Shown here piece after piece: positions 42,756-50,360 of a stretch of DNA of 64,000 bases. The notes below the pieces were generated by a model. The model did no database searches and was not told the origin of the DNA. It saw nothing but the letters and a program-made list of their open reading frames with translations. This DNA comes from Zeimonas sp003577305. Its GTDB lineage: Bacteria; Pseudomonadota; Gammaproteobacteria; Burkholderiales; Burkholderiaceae_E. The first letter of the stretch is position 1. Each line of letters starts with the position of its first letter. The DNA is taken from assembly GCA_030263385.1 (NCBI GenBank), contig SZOX01000027.1:1-64000 (forward strand), given 5' to 3'. Both the position numbers and the translations under genes were made by a program.

Positions 42756-45336
42756 ACTGTCGCTGTGAGGCCGTCGCTGTAAAACCGTCGGGCGTCATCC
42801 AGGCGCGCCGGCGCTGAGAGCGGCCCCAGGGCGCCACGCGGGGCAAGCGCAACGGGCGCGTGCCGGCGGTTGCCCGCAATTGGCGGCGGTTTGCGGGCAA
42901 TTGGCGAGCGGCGTGCTGCCGAAAGCAAATCGGCGGGACCCGCTCGTCCGCGCGCAGCGCGTACGACGCGGGTGCCGATCTGCGAGGCAGACGCCGGAAG
43001 CCCCGCGAAGCGGGGCCGAAGCCTCTTGCCCGCAAACGCGCACCCCCTCGCGCCCGGCCCCCGCCGCCAATTGCGGGCAACCGCCGGCACGCGCCCGTTG
43101 CGCTTGCCCCGCGTGGCGCCCTGGCGCTCACATCCCGGACTGCGGCGAGCGTGCGGGCCAGCTGTCCGGCGTCGGGCACTTCGACGGTGAACCGCATGCT
43201 CGCCACCTGCGCGCGCGACAGCGTCTGCACCGCGATCACGTTCAGCCGGTCGCGCGCGAACACCTCCGTGATGTCGCGCAGCAGGCCCGGACGGTCGCTG
43301 GCGCGCACCTCGACCTCGGCCGGGAAGCGCCGCGTGCGCCCGTCGGAACCGCCGGACAGCGCATCTTTACCCCAGGCGGTCTCGATCACCCGCTCGGGCG
43401 CACGATCGGCCATGCGCGCGAAGGTCGTGCAGTTCTCGCGGTGCACCGACACGCCGTGCCCCCTGGTGACGAAGCCCACGATCGCATCCGGCGGCACCGG
43501 TCTGCAACAGCGCGCCAGCTGGGTCATCAGCGAATCGATGCCGACCACCAGCACGCCATCGCCGCGGCCGCTCGCCTCGCGCGCGCGCCGGCGCGGCGCG
43601 ACGACCGGAAGCTGCTCGGCCGCCGGGGCCGGCGCGCCCGTGGCGGCGGCGGCCGGCCCGCGCACCGCTTCCTCGAGCTGACGCACGCCGATCTCGTCGC
43701 GTGCCACCGCGAGGAACAGCGGCCCCGCCGCTTCGAACCCCAGCCGTCGCGCCAGCTCCTCGAACGCGAGCGCGGTGCGCCCCTCGCGCTGCAACACCCG
43801 CTCGACCCGCTCGCGGCCCGCGGCGGTGTCGCGTTCGAGCTCGAGCGCGTTGAACCACTGGCGCACCTTGTTGCGCGTGCGCGGGCTGCGCACGTAGCCG
43901 AGCTGCGGATTGAGCCAGTCGCGCGACGGCCCCTCGTGCCCCGTTTCCTTCGCTGCGACGATCTCCACCGTCTGGCCGCTTTGCAACGCGGTGTTCAGCG
44001 GCACCATGTGCCCGTCGACCCGTGCGCCGCGGCAGCGATGTCCGAGGCTGGTGTGCACGTGGTAGGCGAAGTCGATCGGCGTGGCGCCCGCCGGCAGCTC
44101 GATCACTCGCGCCTGCGGCGTGAGCACGTAGATGCGCTCCTCGAGCGCGGGTTGCGCCGCCGGCCCGGCCGCCTGCGCGCTGCCCAACGCCTGTCCGACT
44201 TCGCGCTGCCAGGCGAGCAGCTGGCGCATCCAGGCGATCTGCTCCTCGTGCCCCGCCCCGGCGGCACGCGCACCGCGCGCGCTCGCCCCCGACCCGCCCT
44301 CCTTGTAGCGCCAGTGCGAGGCGACGCCGTACTCGGCAAAGCGGTGCATCTCGCGGGTGCGGATCTGCACCTCCAGCGGCCGATCGTCGTCGGCCAGCAC
44401 CACGGTGTGCAGCGATCGATAGCCGTTGGGCTTGGGCCGCGCGATGTAGTCGTCGAATTCGTGCGGCACCTGCGTCCAGATGGCGTGGACGATGCCCAGA
44501 GCGGTGTAGCACTGCGCGACCGTGTCGACGATCACCCGCAGTCCGCGCAGGTCGCTGATCTCGTCGAGCGCACGCTGTTTGCTGCGCATCTTGTTGTAGA
44601 TGCTGTACAGGTGCTTGGGCCGGCCGCTCACTTCGGCGCGCACCCCCGCCGCGGCGAGCTCGGTGCGCAGCCGCCGCATCGCCGACTCGACGAAAGCCTC
44701 GCGCGCGGCGCGGCGCTCCTCGAGCCGGCGCGCGAGCTCGCGATAGGTGTCCGGGTCGAGGAACCGGAATGCGAGATCCTCGAGTTCCCACTTCAATTGC
44801 CACAGGCCGAGACGGTTGGCCAGCGGCGCCAGGATCTCGAGCGTCTCGCGCGCGATCGCCGGGTCGGGCGGGTGGCGTTGCGCCGCGTGATGGCGCAGCG
44901 TGTGCAGCCGCGAGGCCAGCCGCAGCAGCACCACGCGGATGTCGGCCGCCATCGCGAGCAACATCCGGCGCAGCGTCTCGGCCTGTCCGTCGGCAGCCGC
45001 GCCCGCAATCGAATGCAGCTCGCGCAGCCGCTGGATCTGCCGCATGCTCTCGACCAGTCGCGCGACTTCGTCGCCGAAGTGCGCAGCAACGTCGCGCAGC
45101 AGCAGCCGATCGGCCGGAGAGATCAGTGCCGCAGCCGTGAGCACTGCAGTATCGACGCCGAGTTCGCGCAGGATCCCGATCGTCGCCCGGGCGTGGTCGA
45201 CGTAACGCTCGCCGCTGCGGCCGGTCGCGTCGCCCGCGCGCTCCTGCATCCAGGCGAGCGCGCGCTGCACCACATCTTCATCTGTGGCACCCGGCTGCAC
45301 CCCCGCTGCGTCGACGACGGCTGGTCGCGTACCCAT
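42457..45336 (-). CDS. relA: RelA-type (p)ppGpp synthetase with a repeat-derived C-terminal tail
   Basis: 959 codons; residues 1-737 are RelA. The pseudo-hydrolase region has ISPADR where SpoT has HDVIEDT, so hydrolysis is lost. The synthetase domain follows (PKHLYSIYNKMRSKQ, YIARPKPNGYRSLHT), then TGS (YVLTPQARVIELPAGATPID), a Cys-containing region (LARCCRPVPPDAIVGFVTRG) and ACT (FTVEVPDAGQLARTLAAVRDVS). Typical RelA ends about here, but the frame continues through two large palindromes for another 222 residues of Arg/Ala/Pro-rich sequence and stops at 42457. The tail has no family resemblance and was presumably gained when the repeat block replaced the native stop codon. ATG start; ribosome site not distinct. 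Confidence 0.88.
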   Translation of the reverse strand: MGTRPAVVDAAGVQPGATDEDVVQRALAWMQERAGDATGRSGERYVDHARATIGILRELGVDTAVLTAAALISPADRLLLRDVAAHFGDEVARLVESMRQIQRLRELHSIAGAAADGQAETLRRMLLAMAADIRVVLLRLASRLHTLRHHAAQRHPPDPAIARETLEILAPLANRLGLWQLKWELEDLAFRFLDPDTYRELARRLEERRAAREAFVESAMRRLRTELAAAGVRAEVSGRPKHLYSIYNKMRSKQRALDEISDLRGLRVIVDTVAQCYTALGIVHAIWTQVPHEFDDYIARPKPNGYRSLHTVVLADDDRPLEVQIRTREMHRFAEYGVASHWRYKEGGSGASARGARAAGAGHEEQIAWMRQLLAWQREVGQALGSAQAAGPAAQPALEERIYVLTPQARVIELPAGATPIDFAYHVHTSLGHRCRGARVDGHMVPLNTALQSGQTVEIVAAKETGHEGPSRDWLNPQLGYVRSPRTRNKVRQWFNALELERDTAAGRERVERVLQREGRTALAFEELARRLGFEAAGPLFLAVARDEIGVRQLEEAVRGPAAAATGAPAPAAEQLPVVAPRRRAREASGRGDGVLVVGIDSLMTQLARCCRPVPPDAIVGFVTRGHGVSVHRENCTTFARMADRAPERVIETAWGKDALSGGSDGRTRRFPAEVEVRASDRPGLLRDITEVFARDRLNVIAVQTLSRAQVASMRFTVEVPDAGQLARTLAAVRDVSARAPRGASATGACRRLPAIGGGGRARGGARLRARGFGPASRGFRRLPRRSAPASYALRADERVPPICFRQHAARQLPANRRQLRATAGTRPLRLPRVAPWGRSQRRRAWMTPDGFTATASQRQSRSGGLTAAPSERRGGAGAWAHGEGLARGIACVGKRRATESKSAGPARPREARTTRVPICEVGAGTPAKPGRSHRTRCPGLTPRHAPKPPRPPAPKAPL
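42826..43124. repeat. large palindrome 2 (perfect 64-bp arms) around a 171-bp core
   Basis: 42826-42889 and 43061-43124 are exact reverse complements over 64 bases. The arms differ from those of palindrome 1. The core (42890-43060) contains a near-copy of the palindrome 1 core in inverse orientation, including GCAAATCGGCGGGACCCGCT. TTGCCCGCAATTGGCG and TTGCGGGCAATTGGCG stand side by side at the inner edge of the left arm. The right arm begins exactly where RelA similarity ends. Confidence 0.88.
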
Positions 45337-45417
45337 CCGTGTTGCCCCGCGCTTGATCGATTCGCTGCCTGCATCCGATTATAGGCAGGCGCACGCCACC
45401 ACCCGAAGGAACCAGGA

Positions 45418-46245
45418 TTGTCGCTGCTGCGAAAACTGCTGGGCCTCGCCCGGCCCGAACCGATCGACCCCGAATTGTGGCGACGCATCACTGCCGACCT
45501 GCCGTTCCTCGGCCATCTTGACGAGGCGGAACTCGAAATGCTCGAGAGCCAGTGCGCGGCCTTCCTCGGCGCCAAGCAGTTCAGCGGCGCTGCCGGCTTC
45601 GTGGTCGACGACGAGGTGCGCGTGGCGATCGCGGTACAGGCCTGCCTGCCCGCATTGCACCTCGGCCTCTCGGGTTACCGCGATTTCGTCGAGATCGTCG
45701 TCTATCCCGATCGCTTCGTCGCGCCGCGCAAGCAGGTCGACGACGCCGGCGTGGTCCACGAATACGACGACGAACTGGCCGGTGAAGCGATGCAGGGCGG
45801 TCCCGTGGTGCTGTCCTGGCCCGACGCCGACCCGGCCGGCGGCCACGTCGGCTACAACGTGGTGATCCACGAATTCGTCCACAAGCTCGACATGCTCGGC
45901 GGCCCGCCCGACGGCGCACCGCCGATGCTCGCCGGGATGCGCGAGCGCTGGGCGCACATCATGTCCGACGCCTATGAAGACTTCTGCAAAAGGGTCGAGC
46001 GCATCGAAGCAGCGATTCCGCGCCACGTCGATCCCGAATCGCCGGCCGCCGACGCCTGGTACGAGCGCCTGCCGCTCGACCCTTACGCGGCCAGCGACCC
46101 CGGCGAGTTCTTCGCAGTGACCGCCGAGGCTTTCTTCACCGCGCCGCGGGCGCTCGTGCGCGCCTACCCGGCGGTGTATGCGCTGTTTCGCGACTATTTT
46201 TGCCAGGACCCGCTGACGGGCCGAATTCCGGAGACAGGGGTCTGA
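45418..46245 (+). CDS. mtfA: MtfA zinc peptidase
   Basis: 275 residues. The gluzincin motif is NVVIHEFVHKLD (HEFVH, about 146-150), with the third ligand region FFAVTAEAFF. E. coli MtfA (YeeI) binds the repressor Mlc and so affects glucose uptake; it is also an aminopeptidase. TTG start with GAAGGA upstream; the N-terminus LLRKLLGLARPEPIDPELW fits the family. It is divergent from relA with 81 bases between. Confidence 0.9.
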   Translation: MSLLRKLLGLARPEPIDPELWRRITADLPFLGHLDEAELEMLESQCAAFLGAKQFSGAAGFVVDDEVRVAIAVQACLPALHLGLSGYRDFVEIVVYPDRFVAPRKQVDDAGVVHEYDDELAGEAMQGGPVVLSWPDADPAGGHVGYNVVIHEFVHKLDMLGGPPDGAPPMLAGMRERWAHIMSDAYEDFCKRVERIEAAIPRHVDPESPAADAWYERLPLDPYAASDPGEFFAVTAEAFFTAPRALVRAYPAVYALFRDYFCQDPLTGRIPETGV

Positions 46246-46308
46246 CGGGCGCCAGGGTCGCGCCGATCCCGCTTCATGGCACGCCGTAGCATCGACCCCG
46301 ACGCACGC

Positions 46309-47436
46309 CTACGTGCACGCCCCCGGTACCGAGAACGTGCGCTCCGCGCCGATTCCCAGCCAGCCGCTGTCGGCGCGGCTGCGGCTGCCGTCGTTGTCCA
46401 CGCTCGCGGCCACCGGGCCGCCGCTGGCGACCGGTACCGTCGGTACGGTCGGTACAGGCGAGCCGGGCGGGTCGGGCGACCGGGCCGATGCGGGAGGCGC
46501 AGGCGGCACCGAGGGCACCGAGCCGCCGGTGCTCGCCACGGCTGGCCCCGCCGCGCCCCCGAAAACCGGCGATTCCCTGCGGTGCGGCGTCTTCGCGCTT
46601 TGCCGGGCCGGGCTTTGCATGCGGATCGTCGCGGCCGTGCGCACCGGCCAGCGCGGCACCGGGTTGCCGGTCGCGTCGGGCGCCAGGTAGAACGGGCAGG
46701 TCCAGGCGCGCGGCGCACCGATCGGAGCGGGCACGCCGAGGTCGACCGTGCCGAGTTGCCGCCCCGACGGCGCCGCGCAGCCGTCGACGATGCGCATCAG
46801 CCACACCGCGAGGCGGCCGACGAGCGGCACGTTCATCGGCACGCCGTAGCGCAACTCGAGCTTCAGCAGGTTGGCGTCGTTCAGGGTCTGCAATGATCGG
46901 GCACCGATCGGTTCGTCGCCGCGCATGCCTGCAGCACCGCCGGCCGGCTGGCGCAACGAGGCCCACTGCAGGCTGTCGTTGGGAATCTCCACCAGGCTCG
47001 CCACCGGATACCCGGCCGCATCGCGCGCCGGCTCGCCCCAGTCGCCGAAGCTCTCCACCGTGGGTGCGAGCTGGCGCCACGCGATCCAGCCCGCGGCGAT
47101 GGCCTGCCTCAGTTGCGCGTTCGATTCCGCGACCGCGGCCGCCCACGGTCGGTTCGCGTCGACGCCGAACCAGAACGGCATCAGCCCGCGCGCGAGTCCG
47201 CTCTCGATCGCGTCGGGGCGCGCCTGCGCCACGCTGCCGGCGCGTGCGCCCTCGAGCAGCGCGTATTCGAGCGCAGTGCGCGCATGAAAGAGCAGCGCCC
47301 ACTGCAGCGCACCGAGACCGAGCAGCAGGACGACCGGAATCGCGACCAGCGTCTCGACGAAGGCCGTGCCGCGCGCGGCGAACCGCGCCCTCGTACGCGC
47401 TTGCCGCAGCCACTGCGCCCGACCTGCACCGTTCAT
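46309..47436 (-). CDS. TadE-like minor pilin with a long C-terminal domain
   Basis: 375 residues. A TadE-type N-terminal segment: RGTAFVETLVAIPVVLLLGLGALQW, a Glu-containing hydrophobic helix at about 23-48, preceded by a basic leader. Residues 60-265 form an exported domain with two Cys (CAAPSG, WTCPFYL). Residues 270-375 are Pro/Ser/Thr/Val-rich (PTVPTVPV), coded by a short tandem repeat near 46430. Last gene of the Tad operon; its ATG overlaps the TPR gene stop by four bases. It could be a minor pilin or adhesin tip. Confidence 0.8.
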   Translation of the reverse strand: MNGAGRAQWLRQARTRARFAARGTAFVETLVAIPVVLLLGLGALQWALLFHARTALEYALLEGARAGSVAQARPDAIESGLARGLMPFWFGVDANRPWAAAVAESNAQLRQAIAAGWIAWRQLAPTVESFGDWGEPARDAAGYPVASLVEIPNDSLQWASLRQPAGGAAGMRGDEPIGARSLQTLNDANLLKLELRYGVPMNVPLVGRLAVWLMRIVDGCAAPSGRQLGTVDLGVPAPIGAPRAWTCPFYLAPDATGNPVPRWPVRTAATIRMQSPARQSAKTPHRRESPVFGGAAGPAVASTGGSVPSVPPAPPASARSPDPPGSPVPTVPTVPVASGGPVAASVDNDGSRSRADSGWLGIGAERTFSVPGACT

Positions 47437-48209
47437 GGCCGCGGCGCTCCGCGTATGTAGTCGACCCGCGGCAGCTCGGACTCCGCCTCACTGCGCGGCG
47501 GCGCCTCTCGCGAACGCGTGCGCAAGGGCGCTCGCGGCGCAGGTGCCGAGGCTTTCGACGCGGGCGCAGCGGCGCCCGATGCGGCAGCCGCGGCGTCGTG
47601 CAACGCGGTGCGTTCGCCGGGCGGCGCGAATGCCTCCAGTCGCTGCCGGGCCGCAGCCACCGCCGCCGACAGCGGCTCGCGCGGGCCTGCCGCCGCCGCG
47701 GGCGGCCCCATGCGCTCGAGCGTGCGCAGCGTCTGTTGCGCCAGTTCGAGGTTGATCATCGCGAGGTTGTAGAGCGCCTTGGCGCGCAAGGCCGGGTCTA
47801 TGCCCTCGCCCGCACTGCGCGCCGCCGCGCGCCGGTATGCGCCCAATGCCTTGAACCAGTCGCGACGCTGCTGGTGCAGGTTGCCCAGGCGCAACCACGC
47901 GAGCGCGTGATCGGGTTCCATCGCCACGACCTGCTCGAAGGCGGCGAGCGCCGCGTCGCTGCGGCGGGCACGGTAGGCAGCCTCGCCCTCGGCCAGCAAT
48001 CGTGCGAGATCCGCGCGGCTCGCCGCGGCGTCGCCCGCCGGGCTGGAGCGTGGCGCATCGACGACATCGACCCATGCATCGGGCATCGGGGTCGCATCGA
48101 TCACCTGCGTGGTGCACGCCCCGAGCACGGCCGCAGCCGTCGCGGCAGCGATCAACAGGCCGCGCCTCGGGCGTGCTGTCGCAAGATGCGGGCGGATGGC
48201 GAGCTTCAT
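47433..48209 (-). CDS. TadD-like TPR lipoprotein
   Basis: 258 residues. Lipoprotein signal with lipobox VLGAC (Cys about 32), then TPR repeats at about 70-165 (AYRARRSDAALAAFEQVVAMEPDHALAWLRLG, then DWFKALGAYRRAA, KALYNLAMINLELAQQ). The C-terminal 60 residues are Ala/Pro/Ser-rich. TadD/RcpD lipoproteins of Tad systems help assemble the outer-membrane secretin. GGAGGG stands before the ATG at 48209; four-base overlaps with both neighbours. Confidence 0.85.
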   Translation of the reverse strand: MKLAIRPHLATARPRRGLLIAAATAAAVLGACTTQVIDATPMPDAWVDVVDAPRSSPAGDAAASRADLARLLAEGEAAYRARRSDAALAAFEQVVAMEPDHALAWLRLGNLHQQRRDWFKALGAYRRAAARSAGEGIDPALRAKALYNLAMINLELAQQTLRTLERMGPPAAAAGPREPLSAAVAAARQRLEAFAPPGERTALHDAAAAASGAAAPASKASAPAPRAPLRTRSREAPPRSEAESELPRVDYIRGAPRP

Positions 48210-48625
48210 CGATTCCCTCCCTGTCGACGATCGGCGGCGAGCGGCAGCGTCGGCGCCGCTCTCGACCATTCGAGCCGCGTGCCTGCGCGCAGCCCGATGC
48301 GCGCCGCCTCGCCGGCGCGCAGTTCGAGCACTCTGCGTGCGCCCGGGCCGACGCGCACGCGCCGCGGCGGCACCGCCGCCTCGATGCGCTGCACGACCAT
48401 GCAGGCCGAGACGAAAACGAGATCGAGCGCCTCGGGCACGCCGAAGGTGTGCACCGCCGAACAGGGCTCGATCCACAGCCCGTGGCCGCTTTCGGGCGCA
48501 GCCCGGCCGATCAGGCCGCGCAGTCGCGCGGCGAAGCTGCAGGCGCGCGTCACGCGGATTCGCGCACGCCGACCGTCACTGCATGCGAAGTGCAGTTCGT
48601 GCAGCAGCGTTGCGCCGCGCCTCAC
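48206..48625 (-). CDS. DUF192 protein in the Tad operon
   Basis: 139 residues. The DUF192 core is recognisable: FAARLRGLIGRAAPESGHGLWIEPCSAVHTFG, then ALDLVFVSACMVVQRIEAAVPP and VLELRAGEAARIGLRAGTRLEW. Members usually have a signal peptide; here the first 25 residues (VRRGATLLHELHFAC) are not a convincing one, so location is uncertain. GTG start at 48625 overlapping the tadC stop (GTGA). Its role in pilus biogenesis is unknown. Confidence 0.82.
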   Translation of the reverse strand: MRRGATLLHELHFACSDGRRARIRVTRACSFAARLRGLIGRAAPESGHGLWIEPCSAVHTFGVPEALDLVFVSACMVVQRIEAAVPPRRVRVGPGARRVLELRAGEAARIGLRAGTRLEWSRAAPTLPLAADRRQGGNR

Positions 48626-49497
48626 AGCACGCCCTCGCGCAGCAACTGGTGCACCACCGGAAAGAGCAGAATGGCGAAAGTGCCCGGAAAGATGCACAGC
48701 ACCAGCGGAAACAGCATCTTCACCGGCGCCTCCATCGCGAGCCGCTCGGCGCGCAGGAAGCGCTCGGTGCGCCGCTGCTCGGCCTGTGCGCGCAGGATCG
48801 GCGCGAGGCTCGCACCCTGTCGCTCCGCAGCCAGCAGCGCCGCCACCACGTTCGAGATCGCCGGCAACGCGAGCCGCGCAGCGAGCGCATGCAGCGCCTC
48901 GTGACGCGGCTGGCCGGCACGCACGTCGCGCAGCACGCGCTGCCATTCGTCGCGCAATGGGCCGGGCGGCCCGTGCTGCGCGGCCTGCCCGAGTGCGGAA
49001 CCCAGGTTCAGCCCGGCCTCAACCGCCAGCGTGATCAGGTCGAGGTCGTGCGGCAGTTGCCTGAGAATCGCGTGGCGGCGGCGCGCGGCGCGCTCGCGCA
49101 GCGCAATGCGCGGCAGCATCGCCCCGAGCAGTGCGACCGGAACGCCGAGCCAGACGGGAAGCGCACCGCCCGCCCAGCCGATCAACATCAGGAAACCCGC
49201 TGCCGCTGCAGCCACCACTTGCGCGGCGATCAGTTCCTCGGCAGCGAGCGTGCGATCGAGCCCTGCGCGGGCCAGCAGTTCGCGCAGCCGTTCGCGCTGC
49301 AGCGCGCTCATCAGGTTGTCGGCCACCGGGGCGAGCCGGCGCACCAGCGGCCAGGCGGGTCGCCACAGCGGCGGCAGCGCCGCTGCGGAAGCGAGCGGGC
49401 GCGGCAGCGGCCGGCTCCAGGCGCTCGCCAGTGCCGCGAGCAGCGCCACGACCGCGACGAAAATCGCGGCCAGCGACAACAGCAGCCAGCCGTTCAT
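48622..49497 (-). CDS. tadC: TadC-like inner-membrane platform protein
   Basis: 291 residues, T2SS-F family. One N-terminal helix (6-27), a basic cytoplasmic stretch, a paired helix region (about 95-130), the conserved domain LPHDLDLITLAVEAGLNLGSAL and RHEALHALAARLALPAISNVVAAL, and a final helix MLFPLVLCIFPGTFAILLFPV. Forms with TadB the membrane platform on which the TadA ATPase acts. Four-base overlaps with tadB and the DUF192 gene. Confidence 0.9.
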   Translation of the reverse strand: MNGWLLLSLAAIFVAVVALLAALASAWSRPLPRPLASAAALPPLWRPAWPLVRRLAPVADNLMSALQRERLRELLARAGLDRTLAAEELIAAQVVAAAAAGFLMLIGWAGGALPVWLGVPVALLGAMLPRIALRERAARRRHAILRQLPHDLDLITLAVEAGLNLGSALGQAAQHGPPGPLRDEWQRVLRDVRAGQPRHEALHALAARLALPAISNVVAALLAAERQGASLAPILRAQAEQRRTERFLRAERLAMEAPVKMLFPLVLCIFPGTFAILLFPVVHQLLREGVL

Positions 49498-50360
49498 ACG
49501 TCGATCGCCACGATGCGGCGAATCATCGCCACGCCCGCCGCCTGCAGTGCAAGCACGGTGGCCGACACCACCCAGCCCTGCCAGGTGTCGACGAGCGCAC
49601 GCATCGCCACCGGCTCCACCAGGAACAGCAGCACCGCGAGCACCCCCGGAAGCGCTCCCATCACCCAGGCCTGCAGGCGGCCTTGCGCGGTGAGCGCGCG
49701 GATCTTGCCCTCGATCGCGAGCTTGCGGCGCATCGCCTCGGCGAGCGATTCGAGCGTGGCGGCCATGCTGCCGCCCGACTCGGCGCCGATGCGCAGCGCC
49801 GACGCGAACAGCGTCGTCTCCTCGATCGGCATGCGCCGGGCCAGGCCGGCCAGCGCTTCGCCCAGCCCCACGCCGAGCCGCTGCTCGCGCAACAGCAGCC
49901 CGATCTCCTGGCGCGCCGGCAATTCGATCTCGGCGGTGGCCTGCGCGAGCGCCTGCCCCAGGCCGCTGCCGGCGCGCAGCCCGCCCGCCACCAGCATCAA
50001 CAGGTCGGGCATCTGCTGCCGAAACGCCTCGATCCGCCGCTTGCGCAGCCGGCGCAGCAGCACTGACGGCATCGCACCGGCGGCGAGCGCCACCGCGAGC
50101 GCCACCTGCCAGTGCCCGCTCAGCACCCAGGCCGCAAGCGTTGCCGCGGCGGCCGCCAGGTGCTGCAGCACGAAGAGGCGCGCGGTGTCGACGAACAGGA
50201 ACGACTCGCGCATGCGCACGCCCACCGCGCGCTCGAAGCGCTCGCGATGGCGCCGCGCGAATCGGCTCCCGAGCAGCGTGCCCAGCCCGAGCAGCGCCGC
50301 CGCGCCCGCGAACACCGCAAAGAGCACCGGCCACAGGCCGATCGCCGAAGCCGCGTTCAT
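49494..50360 (-). CDS. tadB: TadB-like inner-membrane platform protein
   Basis: 288 residues, T2SS-F family. Helices at about 7-27 and 75-105, then the conserved QQMPDLLMLVAGGLRAGSGLGQAL and EALAGLARRMPIEETTLFASALRIGAESGG, then RKLAIEGKIRALTAQGRLQAWVMGALPGVLAVLLFL at the last two helices. The ATG at 50360 overlaps the tadA stop; a longer frame adds basic residues before it. Partner of TadC. Confidence 0.91.
   Translation of the reverse strand: MNAASAIGLWPVLFAVFAGAAALLGLGTLLGSRFARRHRERFERAVGVRMRESFLFVDTARLFVLQHLAAAAATLAAWVLSGHWQVALAVALAAGAMPSVLLRRLRKRRIEAFRQQMPDLLMLVAGGLRAGSGLGQALAQATAEIELPARQEIGLLLREQRLGVGLGEALAGLARRMPIEETTLFASALRIGAESGGSMAATLESLAEAMRRKLAIEGKIRALTAQGRLQAWVMGALPGVLAVLLFLVEPVAMRALVDTWQGWVVSATVLALQAAGVAMIRRIVAIDV

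Noticed and set aside
42442..43124. CRISPR array or IS element at the end of relA
   Set aside because: There are no regularly spaced direct repeats and no transposase; the structure is two inverted repeats around a shared core.
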